This document shows, one piece after another, positions 10,330 through 23,105 of a stretch of DNA of 64,000 nucleotides. Below the pieces are notes generated by a model. It was not told where the DNA came from. It made no database searches and saw nothing but the letters and a program-made list of their open reading frames with translations. The stretch comes from Onchidella celtica (Eukaryota; Mollusca; Gastropoda; Systellommatophora; Onchidiidae), in contig OZ007569.1 of assembly GCA_963931925.1 (NCBI GenBank), positions 70,184,920 through 70,248,919 of the forward strand, read 5' to 3'. Positions within the stretch are counted from its first letter, which is position 1. The number at the start of each line of letters is the position of its first letter. Made by a program: the position numbers and the translations under genes.

Positions 10330-10700
10330 TCAGCTTTCTGTAGCTCTTTCTCTCTTTGTCGTCCTCTCTGTGATAATCTCTCTCCCTCATCCTCCTTGTG
10401 ATACTCTTTCTCCCTCACCCTCCCAGTGAAATTCTTCTCCCTCATTGCCCCTGTGATGTTCTTTCTGCCTCATCCTCCTTGAGATATTCTTTCTCCTTCA
10501 TCCTCATAGTGATATTCTTTCTCCCTCGTTGCCTCTGTGATGTTCTTTCTGCCTCATCCTCCTTGTGATATTCTTTCTCCTTCATCCTCATAGTGATATT
10601 CTTTCTCCCTCGTTGTCCCTGTGATGTTCTTTCTGCCTCATCCTCCTTGTGATATTCTCTCTCCTTCATCCTCCTTGTGATATTCTCCCTCTCTCTCCCC
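10330..10700. repeat. 28-bp minisatellite with 84-bp higher-order period
   Basis: Units of about 28 bases such as TGATATTCTTTCTCCTTCAT plus eight more. Every third unit is most alike, giving an 84-bp higher-order repeat that reads as a 28-residue Glu/Lys/Arg-rich repeat on the minus strand because 84 is divisible by 3. Left units are more degenerate. Confidence 0.85.
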
Positions 10701-12310
10701 TTCCCCTCCCCTCCCCCGTCAGCTTCCTCGTGTGTTTATCTTTCACTTTTCTTCTCTCCCACCTTCATCTAAAATAAAGTCAATATTGTGTATTTTAAAA
10801 ACAGCAACTGTATGCGCTAGAGTAGCCTAATTGCAATGTGGACTAATTAATGAGAACATGAAGGTGTCTGTATGTTGATTTATTGATAAGACATTCCACG
10901 ATTTAAAGAATAATGATAGCCCTGAAATTGGATTTCTTTTCATGATGCTGTGCCATTCTTAGCAGTTTTGATCGCTCACGGATTTGTTCCTGGAAATAAT
11001 TGTGGTATTTGGGTTTTCATGCACGCGCCAACGAGTAATCGGGCAGATGCCTGATGGAAGGTAGGGTGGGCATTATTATGGCAGGCGTTAGTTGAAGTAA
11101 ACCGTAAGCCACAAAATCATAGATCTAGCCTCGTGAGGGGAAAGAAAAAAAAAAGACTCCCTGTCAGTGCTGTCAATTGTTGACTTTAAAAATTCGATGG
11201 ACTGTTTTTTTACCTGGCTATATGACGCCACAGTCATAACACTTGTGCGTAAGTCATTTTTTACAAACATTTTCAGAAAGCGTGAAAAGGTAGGGGCCTA
11301 TATTGATTGTTTTGCAAGTCTTGTGACTTCTGCAAAAGATGTTTCTTGTCAAAATTCAGACTTGGAAGGCTTGATACAAAACTTCATGCTTCTCAGGAAA
11401 CAACACAAAATAGATCTAACCTTATTTTATCGCTAAGACACTACGCCCTGCCTTAAAAATATCTTTTTTTTTAAATGACATAGGCAATTGTGTTCTGAGA
11501 CGATGAGTAAAATTTGCAGACAATACATACCAGCTTCAAAATTATACTTCTCAAAAGGTGCTTTTTCTCTCTCTCTCTCTCTCTCTCTTCTCTTTAAGGG
11601 AAGTTTTTTTTTTTTTTGTTCTTTGTCAACTAAGACGCCGATAGGCTTTGCTCTGTGGTGTCTTTATGACTGTCAGTGAAGGTTCAAAGTTCAAAGGTTT
11701 CCAGGAAGCAGAAGATTAGACATTGTGAATTTTGCTGGGTTTCAATTTTTTTAGTTTTTCCTGAAAGTACAACTCTCGCTAGTCTATTGGTAGTTGGATC
11801 TGATTGGAAAGCAATAGCTTGAGATAGATCATTCATGCAGGAACTCGAATCTTCTTTTTTTTTCTGTCTGTTTTGCTAAGTGCGTTTTTGGCCGTAGCTT
11901 TTCATGATATATTATGGGATGGAATTTGTTGTTATTCTGTCCATGTTTTCTGTAAGTCACACATATTAGTGAGCTCAGGTCAGTTGTTAGTCCATCAACT
12001 TCCTTCACTTACAACACTTTGGGTTTCACAAACATTGATGGATCCTACCCTTTGTGTAATGATGTCAGGTTGGAGAAGACGTGTGTTCCCACAGGGAGGG
12101 GTTCCATGTACGTTTTTTCTTTCCATTTAATTAGAATTTATTCTATGATGTTGTCTTGGTGGTATTTGGCGTTTTTGCCTCGTCATTTAAATGGTCAGTC
12201 AACGGTTGTTCAGGAAAGATGAAGGGTAAAGGGATAATTTTTTTCTTTTTATTCACTTGTCCTCCGGTGGATTGAATTTTATACGCAGAAATGGTTATCT
12301 GATCATTTGT
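10701..12310. other. Noncoding stretch, no gene seen
   Basis: Contains a (CT)n at 11565-11590, poly(T) near 11605-11620 and a short GGTTCAAAGTTCAAAGGTT duplication near 11682-11700. No recognisable coding sequence. Confidence 0.5.
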
Positions 12311-12385
12311 TTGTTAATAATAATAATAATGGATGGCATTTATATAGCGCATATCCATTAAAATGCTCTATGCGCTTTGCAGAAG
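12311..12385 (+). repeat. AAT tract plus TTTATATAGCGC repeat, copy b
   Basis: AATAATAATAATAATGGATGGC, then ATTTATATAGCGCATATCC and, inverted-like, GCTCTATGCGCTTTGCAG. The core AGCGC..GCGCT is a short imperfect inverted repeat, of a kind common in marine invertebrate genomes. Confidence 0.75.
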
Positions 12386-13434
12386 CAACATGTCAACTAA
12401 TGGAGCGCCTGCGATGCGCTCAACACACTACACTGCTTCTTTCTCTCTCCCTGTCTCGCTCACTCTTTCTCTCTCTCTACTTCTATCTCAGAGCAAAATT
12501 GTAACGCAGCCTGTTAGGCGCAGTTCACAACTCACAACAGTTCACAACTCACAACTCAAATAATATTTGAATATTTATTAATAATAATAATAATAATATA
12601 TATTTAATAATGAATAATAAATTTTGTTGTTCCTGGTGGGGGGATGATATGAATAAATTTTGATCTATTAAGTTTTAATAGATCTTTGTTTGTTTGTGTA
12701 TAAAGCAGCTGTTTGAGTTTACTGAAGAAACGTTTGTCAGACAATTTTGGCTATGTAACAAAGAGTTCCAATGACAATAACATAATTATTCTGTGGAAAA
12801 CACCATTCATGACGAGTTCTGTGCAATGTAATTATTTTACCGTAGTGATGATTGGCAGGTGTTCATGTCAGCGACTTTCATTCACGTAATCGAGCTCAGG
12901 AATGAATGTATCCGAATCCAACCACAGAGTGTGCTACTCACTCCCCATACTATATCGACCCAGAGCCAGCTATCATGTGCAATAGTGCGAGGCATTAATA
13001 AGTAAAAGGTTCTGTTGACGGGGTCGGGCCAGTGGGAAACAACCTGGCTGTCCGTGTGTCTCCCAACCACATAATTGGCCTCAACTTAACACCGACAACT
13101 AGTGTCGTGTGAGCACTGCCACGGAAATGCCGCTTTTCTGGCACACACTGGGCATTTCCCACAAGCCGCGTCTTCATCTGCGCTCTCCTAGCGCTGAGAA
13201 ATATCGGCCTGGATCTCGGCACATTCTCATGGATATATGTCTACTCGATTTCTGATCTAAATGCTGTGTGTGTGTGTGTATGAGTGAGTGAAAATTGGTG
13301 AACTAGTTATTTCCAAATTCGGTTGTTCTAATTATTATTCATTGATAAAATTAGCCTACTTTTGACCCTGTTGGATTCGATACTTTCCTGTCGATTTAAT
13401 GCTCATTATGAGACAAGGTAAGCACTCTGTTCAT
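12386..13434. other. Noncoding stretch with CT, AAT and a small hairpin
   Basis: CT-rich patch 12440-12490, direct repeats of TTCACAACTCACAAC (12523-12557), (AAT)n at 12577-12597, and a 10-bp-arm hairpin GATCTATTAA/TTAATAGATC near 12661-12683. Confidence 0.6.
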
Positions 13435-13570
13435 TGTTAGAATGCAGTCAGGGCCGCGTAGACAAACTACAAAGCCATGTAGTGATGTAGATAAAAATAG
13501 TGAGTTGTGTTCATTGTTCAGTAATGGATTATATTGTAAAATACTACGCTCCCGTAACAACAGCTTTGTT
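13435..13570 (+). repeat. Dispersed repeat family R3, copy 2
   Basis: Homologous to 755-878. Similarity ends shortly after AATACTACGCTCCCGTAACAAC, the same place as in copy 1, which suggests a real element end there. Confidence 0.6.
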
Positions 13571-14694
13571 GTTATGGATATTTTATGTTTGCTCCTGAAG
13601 ATTTATAAAGACAGTGTAAACTGAAATGAAAATGACACGTGCAACTACACTGTAGCGCCGGTAAGGGCAGACACTTTCACGGACCGGATCAGTATTCATG
13701 GCTCTACCACACGCACGCTTGAAAATTTGACATATTTTTCTTCTCTCTTACACCGAGTTCCATTATGAACTCAGGGCTTAGAGTTATAGATGCACAGAGG
13801 TATTCACTGCAAAACGATAAGTAGCCCGGTGCTATGCTAACGAAATCCACGACCTTTACATCTCTTTAACCACAAATTTGGACAACTGTCTGAAACAGAA
13901 ATCGTGGCAATCCGTCTTCCTTCATCGTATTGTTTTTTGAAGGGGTCACTGTGAGCACACACAGGTGTCTCAAATACGAATAAATGAGTCCAGGGGGAAG
14001 GCTGGAGCCTCCAGTACAGTTGAATCAGTGGAAACTGACAAAGTACGAGAATTATTATGTGATAAAGTGTGGGCAGATTTCCCAACATCAAATATTTAGT
14101 ACAATCAAATGAAATAATTTAGATGCCTAGATTCAAAGAAAATAGAGAAAAAATCGTAACATTGACAAATACTTCCTGTATTTTATGTCAGTTCCGTTTT
14201 CTTGTTGTTGTTGTTATTGCTATTACTGTTATTGTTTTGGGGGATGGGGAGTCGGTTAGCGTACAACCATGTCAACCACCATCTTGCAGCAAGTATGACT
14301 TGTATATCTTGAAAGTCCCATGCTCTCTTATCTCAGACTATCAGGTTTAACAGCTGGAAAAATTGAGTTTACTTGACACATGCAGTGAGTTAGAAATAAG
14401 CGTGAGTGGGATGTGTTAACTCCAACATCAGGGCCTGTAAGCCACCTCTTCATATTTTAAACCATCCTCGTCACATTAATGTGGAGCACATCAATTTGAT
14501 GTCAGTTAAAATTTGAATTTGTCCATGGATGAATGCGCTCAGTTATAACGTCATCCGTATCACATTCTGACATCAAGAATTTTCCCAGTTCACAGAAGAG
14601 AGTTTTATAATATTTTGGTGTGGCTCAGCTTTCTCGTGCATAGACAAGTATGTGACCAGAACGTTTCTGTTTATAATTTCAAAACTGTGAGGGA
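13571..14694. other. Noncoding stretch, no gene seen
   Basis: No supported feature; a short TTG/TTA patch near 14203-14235. Confidence 0.5.
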
Positions 14695-14775
14695 TATAAT
14701 AATAATAATAATAATAATGAAGATCATTTATATAGCGCCCAATCCAAACAATTTCCTCTGGGCGCTTTACAGAAA
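14695..14775 (+). repeat. AAT tract plus TTTATATAGCGC repeat, copy c
   Basis: (AAT)7, GAAGATCATTTATATAGCGC, then TCTGGGCGCTTTACAG. Same order and spacing as copy b. CT/CTAT-rich DNA follows (14816-14860). Confidence 0.75.
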
Positions 14776-17097
14776 GTCGTGTTCTCTCCATCTGCAACTC
14801 AACCCCCCCACACCCCCTCCCTCTTTCTCGCTATCTATCTCTCTATCTATCTCAGTCACAATCTATTGCTTACGCTCTAATGCCAGACATTATATAGACA
14901 CATACACATAAGACACTATAATATTAGAGAATATACATCTCACTAAAGGTAATAAATTAAGGTCAGTGTAACTCAAAACCATAAAATATCATTGACACCT
15001 AAGTTCATGAGGCGGACAACGATCATTGACCTTCCACTTTTGGAGTGAACTTAACTCTTAAAGTTTTCAATGCATTGGAATCGTTAAATTCTGTATCGCA
15101 ATATTTGAAAAACATCATTACTATATAACTAATAATATTCCCCCCATGATGTTTCCATGGAAACTGAAGCTAAGCAACTTTTAAGTTTAGGCTTCTTTGG
15201 GAATAAAGTTTGTGGGAGAGCAAATTGTGTGGTGCCTGCACAAAACACCGTAACTCGAAAATTTTCGATTTTTGTTTTTTTTTGCATAGTCTGTTTTGCC
15301 TTGGTAAGTACTACATTTTGACATGATGGGAATTCCATTATCGAATTAATTGACCTAATTATTGATGAGGATTTAAAGGTCATAACAGACATTTGATACT
15401 TCATATCAAACTTTCAGATCGGTCTCTTGTAAAATTTACAAAACTTACCATACGGCCTTTGAGCAGGCACCCCTCGAAATATAACATTATTCAGCTACCA
15501 CCCCCGAAATGTATCGATCTGGTATTGCGAACCAGCAATCTCTGAACCCGAAGAGGGAAAGTAACTAAAAAATGTTAACAATCCCCACAATTGTAAATGT
15601 TTTGAATACAGGCCCAAACGTGGAGAGAGTACCCGAATACACAAGTCAGGTCCTGAATATTGATAGGGAAAAGCTCAAAATCCCTTGGCTTGGTAAACGG
15701 CAATACAGCGAGGTACATGTTCATATTACAAATTTCACTGGCTGGAGATTTGACTTCGATCTGTAAAGGGTTGAGTTTTCGTTCATTTGCGTTTTTCCAG
15801 GGCCAACAGGAAGAAAAAGATTAAATAATCAAACCAGAATTATTATTTTTTTTTTTTTTACGAAAAAGACCAAACTGCGAAAAAATGGGTCTTGAAAAGC
15901 AAAGGATTCAAAGTTAATGTTCGTCCTTTTGGCGCGGGATGAAAAATAAAATGTATATTCGCGCAATAGATTTGTCTCTCCGTACCATAGACTTCTACCC
16001 TTCAGTTTCAAGGTCAGGAAAAATCTATGTAAGTAGCGCTGCTGGGTTATTTGAGAATTCAAAGGTAGTAATTATTCAGTCTTCCCGTTAGTGCGGAGCA
16101 AGCTTTCTTCACAACATAGTCCGTGACAGCAACAATTGTCTCATGTCAAAATCTTTACTTTTTAGGAGGAGCAAAAAAATGTTTTATTTTTTTGTATGTG
16201 TGTGTCGTGCAGAAGACCTATTTATTCCAAACTGATTGATATATATATATATATAAAAAGGAAATAGCTATCGTCTTTTAACCCAGCAAGTTAAATCGGC
16301 GAGATAAAAACAAAAATGGTCAGATTTTCAATTCTTGCAAAACTTGACATACGACAGTTCTCCTGTACGCCAATGATATGCGCTTTATGCTCGGTGTAGC
16401 ATATCATGTGTGTCAGATTTATACAGGAGCTAAAACCTTCCAGAGTTGGGATGGAATTGATTTAATATCGGTGAACCTACCGGCGGTAAAACAAAATGAA
16501 TTAAATTTTCCTGATGCTTCTGGTTATGAAGCAGAGAAAACTGAAGGACGGAACCATTCCCCTGTAAAATGCCTGGGCGTATATCTGATTGTATAGATGT
16601 GTTCAAGCAGTCAAAGAAAGTGATACCTTTCTCAGCGGTGTCAAATTATTTGCCATTTACCTCATGGTATAATAATATTGTGCCAAGTGATGTTTCCGGG
16701 TTTAAAATTACATACAGGTTCTTAGTTCTGGTAACTTGGCGAGAAAGCTAATTTCTTTCACAAAGCCTGCTTGGTCTTAGGATGTAATACACTCATTTGT
16801 GACAATTTCAGGGTGGGGGGGGGGGGAGGGGGGGCAGCCATAGGCATTCCCCATTAACGGGTGACTAATTTGACCATCAAAGCCGCTGAGAATACTTGTC
16901 AGAATGCCATCTTGGCAACTAAAGAGTCCAGGTACCTGCCAGATTTGGTGACAACTTTTTGGCCAAATCTCAGCTGCAGAGCGCTATTCCAACAATAAAA
17001 AAAATGAACAGGTTACGCTGTACATGTTAATAATTTGTGACGTTGTGTTTGATTGTTGATTTGTTGCTCATTGTATGATTTTTGTTTTCTTTTTCAG
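14776..17097. other. Noncoding stretch, no gene seen
   Basis: Includes poly(T) near 15847-15860, (AT)n near 16240-16254 and G runs at about 16814-16835. Open frames at 15129-15404 (minus) and 15572-15766 (plus) have mixed composition but no recognisable motif. Confidence 0.5.
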
Positions 17098-17130
17098 AAA
17101 CCAGGGAATTGCCTCTTTATCACAGTCAAT
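17098..17130 (+). CDS. Candidate 33-nt microexon
   Basis: A strong acceptor (TTTTGTTTTCTTTTTCAG ending 17097) and a near-consensus donor (AAT then GTGAGT at 17131-17136) bracket exactly 33 bases, a multiple of three. All three frames are open: KPGNCLFITVN in frame 0, TRELPLYHSQ in frame 1, NQGIASLSQS in frame 2. In-frame microexons of this size are common in neuronal and muscle genes. With only sequence to go on, a chance pairing of splice-like sites in a large noncoding region is possible. Confidence 0.3.
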
Positions 17131-17136
17131 GTGAGT

Positions 17137-18374
17137 ATTTTAGCAAGTGACTTTATTCAAATTATTATTATCTTACGACCCAAAGCTTTGTGGCGGTTCT
17201 CTCGGATTGTCAAGTTTTGTTCTTGATCACTCTGTCTCTTCACTGGTTGATTATCGTACCTCGCGGACCCCGATTCTTTTTTTTCTGTTCCTCCCAGCCC
17301 CAACTTTTTTCTTCCCTTTTTCTTTAATCCATTTATTTTGTAATGTTGTCACGGTTCTGTCTCTTTCTTTCTTTCAGTTACTCCACATCCTTTGATCTAC
17401 CTCACGTTTCTGTTTGTATTGTGCTTTTTGTTTTTAAGAAGCTTCTTCCGCTTTGCTCTTCATCTCTTTTCCTTTGCTGCCCTCTTGTCTATCGAATAGA
17501 CTAGTATTTTTATGTAGTGTTTGTATCGACGTCTAATCCCTAGCTGGCAGTTTTTTCTTTTCAACGAGCTCTCCTGATTCAATAATTGGAGGCAATCAAT
17601 GGTGTTGTCCTCACAACTCTGATTTAGTGATTAAGGAGAATGCGCTGTAACAGGAGTCATCGGGAACTATTTGGTTGACCATCGCGACCGAAATTTCTAC
17701 ATGTTTGAATCACATGTTTACGCTCGAAGTAATTGACGTGCACTGTTAACATGTATTGGTAAATAAAACCAACCGTATCAAAAAATGTGTAGAATTTCGG
17801 CCATTTGGCACCTTCGGTGTTTTAACAATAATACTGCTTGTTAGGGAACAGGTGCTGGGGGTGGTGTAGCCGTTGTTGAGTTCATGCGCCTGAAACCTTA
17901 ACTAAACTTAAACTCGACATTATCATGTCTGGGTAAAGAACATGATATGGGGGCAGTAAGTCTCTATGCAGGAACAATAACAAAGCTTTGGATATGGCGT
18001 ACTGTCCTTCTCTGTGACTGCACCCAGGAAAACGTTCTAATTCATTGCTGACTGTGGTCATGTATTCTGTTGCCACGTAAAGATTCACTCCTTGTGTATT
18101 GGGGGCTTATGCGACGCATTCTTCTGTCCTAGGTTCTGCAGTCTTTTGCGTATGGAGCTGCAGGTCTATGGGGAAGTTTTCCATCCGGCAAAATCTCTGT
18201 AAATATATTTTTCTTTATCATTTCCGTCTTTCCTTGTTGTTTGGGCGATAGATCATTTAGGCAGAATTAATTGATGTGGGATGGGGTGGGATAAGTTGGG
18301 CTGGATGAATGGACTGGCAGACGGACCGAACGATGATTCAGGGAGGGGGGGGGGGGGTTAATGATGTGAGAGTT
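17137..18374. other. Noncoding stretch, no gene seen
   Basis: T-rich and CT-rich between 17270 and 17480; poly(G) at 18345-18357. Confidence 0.5.
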
Positions 18375-18560
18375 TGTCTGTCTGTTTGTCTTCCTATCTG
18401 TGTGTATACCTGCCTGCCTGTGTACCTGCCTGTCTATCTGTCTACCTGCCAGTCTAGCTGTCTACCTGCCTGTCGGCCTACCTCTATGCCGTGGTCTGTA
18501 TACTGTCTTTTGTCTGCATGTCTTCCTTCTGTCATCGCGGCCCGTGGTTGTCTGTCTGTA
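18375..18560. repeat. Degenerate (CTGT/CTGC)n array
   Basis: CTGTCTGT, CTGCCTGC and CTACCTGC units over about 180 bases. Cys-rich frames here are artefacts. Confidence 0.8.
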
Positions 18561-20799
18561 TGCAGCTATTCTGGTTGTCACTCATTTCGACGATCTACAA
18601 TTTAATCTAAATTTAGAAAACCTCCCATTACACGTTTTATGTTTGAATAATACGGCTGACAAAATTCAATAAATAAATGGTGGTTGTTGGTGTTGTTCAC
18701 CTAAAAACAACACCCGCTTGCCCTGGAGAAATGTCTTTTGTATAGAGACACATGTCCCTCCTGATGGAAGTTCTATTATGGTAGAGTAAGATCTGAATGC
18801 ATTATATAACGGTATTGATCTAACGATGTGTGCCGTTAATGTGGAGCTCAATTAACCAGCTCTGCGTGCACTCGTAATGCATTTGTAATAATATAATTAA
18901 ATAATCAAAGTGGAGATCACCGCCTTTCCGTTGTTACATTATGGATAAATTTAACACCTGTGCGCGGAGTCCCGTGCCTGTTTCCTCCTGCTATTGTTTG
19001 CCTGTTCTTACTGGCGCGGATATCAGCATGCCATATATAATATACACTTTCAGTTCGTGGGATAAGAGGAATATAAGGCAGGACTATAAAGGTGTTCGAT
19101 TTGTATTTATGGGCGTTTGTGTTATCATAAGGAAGGCCATATTGTTTGTTTTTTTAAATTCTTTTCTTTCAGTATAGACATGAGGTTGTACACATATGTT
19201 TGCAACCGCAGTTAGTTTCTATGAAGTAGACAACGCAGATGTCACAAAATGCGAATTCATTATTTCAAATTTGAATCCATAATTGTCTGATCAAACTCAT
19301 GATTCTGAATGTGCACAAAAACTTAGTTGTCATAATGGGAGTCGCTTACAACACTAAGATCTGCTCCCAGAAAATGCAGGAATCAAAGCATACATACCCA
19401 ATAGTCAAGAGCATGACAATTCCATGTTCATGGATCTCCGGGCTTCTTCTTTCAGCCACCGAGAAGCCGAAGAATCATACATTAAGAATGGCTTGATGTC
19501 CGGAAACGACATGTAGTACTGTAGACCATCGTTGAGGATTCGCCAAGACAGTTTTTTGTTCAATTTCTTGGGATTAATTACAGTATAATGTTTTGTCTAC
19601 ACCAGAAAGTACAACTCCCGGAGAGGGTGTTGAAAACATCGTCAATAAACAGGTTTAAAAAAAAATGCAACAGTACATTAGGCTGAAGTCTGTAACTCCA
19701 AACATCGATAAATATATTAGTTGATGCTCTTTTTGCAATGGAGTGAAATCCAGCTGTGATTCGTGGTTACATAGAATTTGCTGAAGATGGAGAACATTCC
19801 AATACTTTTTAGTGCGCAGTATGTAACGATACTTATAATAATACCGTAATTGTATTATAATTTGATTGTATCAGAAGCAGTACTGTTACGGTAAGCCATG
19901 TTGCACTCCAGTTTAATCTTCCCATGACGTCACGTCGCCGGCTACGATGTGTGTCAACGTCACACGAACATCTCATGACTGCCAGAAAATCCGGTCTGTG
20001 ATCCAATCAACGTCTAAATATCCCTTCTCACATCCCCTCCTCATCCCACCCCCCCCCCCCCATCTCTTGACTTCAGCCCCCCTCCCCTTCCCCCTGACCT
20101 GTGCGACAATTATGGTAAGTGTGTAGCCAGGGGCGAAAAAAAATTGCAAGCTAATCTCAGGTTTAAGACGTGAATAGAAAAGGGCTTTTTGGGGGGGGAG
20201 GGGGGTGGAGGGCGGAGGACGTACCCGAACACTTAAAGGTAATTGTCAATTCATGTGGTTAAATGTTGTAACAGTAAACTGCGCGAACTGTAAGTTGGGA
20301 GCGTGAGTATAAACTTTGTCAGGATTCGAAAAGTAGACTTATGTACATACTTATTGTAAAGGTGACGTTACACCTGTGTGTTTTCGGAGAAGGTTGCCTG
20401 TTATTGGGCATTTTGAAGAGTGTCTTAACAGAAGTTTTGTTGGTCACTTTGGTGCCTATAAGAATTTCTCACCAGCGGACAGAATAACCACAGAAATACA
20501 ACAGTTCTGTAGTTTATAATGTGAATTGCATTGTAGCAGCCCGTGTGAACACCAGCACATTATTGAAGACCACATTTTTTGATTGCTGTATAACTCTACA
20601 GACCTGCTGTACAGTGTGACAGGAGTGGGTAAATACAGCGTGTTGACAGTACCCAACTCAAAGCTTCATCTGAAGTGTGATTAAGTCCTATTTATGAGAA
20701 TACCTTGCCAGGAGGAGCATTAATGGCATTAACAACTGCCGTAAGAGTTCTCACACGAATCTCAGGGAACCACTTTTAAAACATGTCCGAGCTGAGACT
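18561..20799. other. Noncoding stretch, no gene seen
   Basis: C runs near 20049-20060, G runs near 20190-20206. No gene or RNA recognised. Confidence 0.5.
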
Positions 20800-20862
20800 C
20801 CGGGTGGAGAGCCCGAGAAGAAGACATGGTTTCCATTGATCGCGGGTTCGATCCGCTGCCTT
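20800..20862 (+). repeat. tRNA-like fragment with B box (possible SINE head)
   Basis: GCGGGTTCGATCCGC (20842-20856) is a clean T-arm with a consensus B box GGTTCGATCC. Upstream GGGTGGAGAGCCCG could be a D or anticodon arm, but no good A box is present at tRNA spacing, so this is not a working tRNA gene. Confidence 0.35.
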
Positions 20863-21949
20863 GGCTTGCCTCAGACTCTACACAAGAACAGGCAGTTGGA
20901 TTGTTTATCTCTGCAATAACTAGAGCTTACAGGCAATTTATGTTATGTTTGCGCTCGAGTTGTCTTCTGGTGTCTTCTGATTAAAGTGTGGGCAGGGAAA
21001 TATGGCTGACTGGCAGATGCTGTGTATATGATGTCATAATGTAACTAAAACTGTCAAGCTGTGGTTGGCAAATTCCAGATATAACCAAAGTTGAATGGCA
21101 AGGGTGATGAAGTATATGGGGACTGGGTAAAAGTATGACATCAGTCTGAGAACGACTATAAACCCAGCTAGCTTGCAAAAGCTAGGAAAAAGATTCATAC
21201 TATGTTGTTGTTGTCAAATTAAGCCAGATAGTAAGTAGTTTTGTATACAAAGTTTGAGCAGCACAGTTTTGAAAGCGTGTTGTTGCTTGAAGTATGAACA
21301 TCTGACCGGCATCCAAGTTTGTATGACCACAGAACACACGGCCAGTCACCAATGGTCAAATGATTAAAGTTCAGATTTTCATTCTAAGAGAGAAACAGTT
21401 AAGGCCACACAAAAAACGTTGCTATGCCAAGTGGGTTTGCTGACCTTCCTATTTGGATAGTGCAGTCAGCAACATAGCCTGCTAGGCTTGGCAACGCTTT
21501 ATATAGCTCCTGGCTTAAACAGTGTTCTGCAAGAGCTTATTTGTTACAGCATGGGTGTTTGTTTTTGGTTTCTAAATTCTAGATGTACGTGGGAAGATTT
21601 ACAATAGAGCAGAGAGTCTCAGTCATCTGGCTGCAGTTCTTCACAAAGTTTTCACCTTGAGACCTTGAGTTATATTCAACATACAAGGTTGGGTGTCAAG
21701 TACCATGAAGCTTGAAAATCTTTGTGGAAAATAACCTTGGAGGAGACACAGGCTCATCATCTGTGTGCCTTCTCGGACATAATATTCTATACCATCTGAA
21801 ACGCAGCATTTTTGCACTGAGAAAATTCTTGTTTGTATGACATATCCTGGTTCAGCAAGGCTGCGACATACACAGTGATAGAGCCATGTGAAATCCCATG
21901 CAAACAAAATTAAATCTAAAATACGTTCCCAGTCATATTAGTATGTATA
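20863..21949. other. Noncoding stretch, no gene seen
   Basis: Nothing recognisable. Confidence 0.5.
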
Positions 21950-22000
21950 GCGTCGTTTCGAACCCATGGTTGTTAGCACGTGAACCCGGCGCCTTACCCC
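21950..22000 (-). repeat. tRNA-Leu/Ser-like SINE head fragment
   Basis: On the minus strand, TAAGGCGCCGGG is the D-arm/anticodon-arm wording seen in Leu/Ser-type tRNAs, and about 31 bases later GGGTTCGAAAC is a B box. Sequence upstream of TAAGG has been replaced by G-rich homopolymer (plus-strand poly(C) at about 21997-22018), so the A box is incomplete. Confidence 0.35.
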
Positions 22001-23048
22001 CCCCCCTCCCCCCCCCCCTCACTAGAAGGCCAATTTAGACAAACCTTGAACAGCTTTCCGAGATTTTCCGTAGAAGGTCTCTGCGTAAAGTTAAGTGAAA
22101 GCAAAGGTGACCATGTCTAGAGCAGAAACCAAGGAGATAACCCTGACCATTCTCACTGTCTCTGTGGCCTACCCGATTAGCATACGATGCAGAAACGGGT
22201 ATCCTGTATCCTGTACAGTACTTAATCATTATCCTGTCAACCACTGTAATATGTGGCTGGTCTTCAAAACACTATGCTAGAAGGTGGAGGCAAATGGACA
22301 GGGATAGAGAACGGCGCTGTGTTCGATATTAGAGGAAAATTTTGAAGACGAAGATCTAACGGCTTGAAGAGATCCCCACACACCATCGTGGTCTAACGTT
22401 CGAAGTTTCTGACTCTTCTTCTCTTAATTAGTTGTTAATGATTTTCCACTGATTTTATTTTACCTGTATCGAGACAACATTTTAGTTACACGTATGCAGT
22501 CGGTATTGTCACAGCTTTGCGATTTACCACGTTGTCCAAAAAAAAATAAAAAAATGTTAGTAATATTTTCATATACAGTAAATTCACGACAGATAATGGT
22601 GGGGAAACTATCAGGGTTTTTTTTTTAGGGGGGGGGGGGGGGGGAATTGAAGAATGGTGTTTGTTGCTGGCAATTATCAGTCAAGTTATATTTTATTGTG
22701 TATTGTTATAAGCAAATTTTAATGTATAAATTGCAGCAGGCCCCAAGGAGAGGAGAGAGTGATTTTTTTTTCTCTTTTTAAAAACTGTTTTTCAAAGCTT
22801 GTTTGCTTGAGTCTTCTGTATATTTTGAACTGGCCGTCAGGCCGACAGACAATAATCTTGATTTTGAACTTGAACTCATCAACCGAAATAGCGAAATAGT
22901 TCCTTAATGAACCGAGACATTCCGATAATGTACCTACTTTAAAGCTATAATAGAAAATGGGAAACTATCGCCCCATTATGCTGTGGGAACCACAGACTAA
23001 TAAATTAACCAGACTGGAAACTCGAGCTTCGGGCTGTGTCGTTTTTTA
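22001..23048. other. Noncoding stretch with 17-bp poly(G)
   Basis: Poly(G) at 22628-22644. No gene recognised. Confidence 0.5.
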
Positions 23049-23105
23049 CGGAATTTCCCGAGCGGCGACTGTATGACCAACATGGCCGCCGCTCGGGAAA
23101 TTCCG
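23049..23105. repeat. Perfect hairpin, 19-bp arms, 19-nt loop
   Basis: Arm CGGAATTTCCCGAGCGGCG (23049-23067) is exactly complementary to CGCCGCTCGGGAAATTCCG (23087-23105), with a 19-base spacer. Each arm contains GGGAAATTCC, a perfect match to the kappaB consensus GGGRNYYYCC, in inverted orientation. No flanking TIR extends it. Confidence 0.9.

Noticed and set aside
20800-20862. Functional tRNA gene
   Set aside because: Good B box and T-arm, but no A box at the right distance and no acceptor stem.
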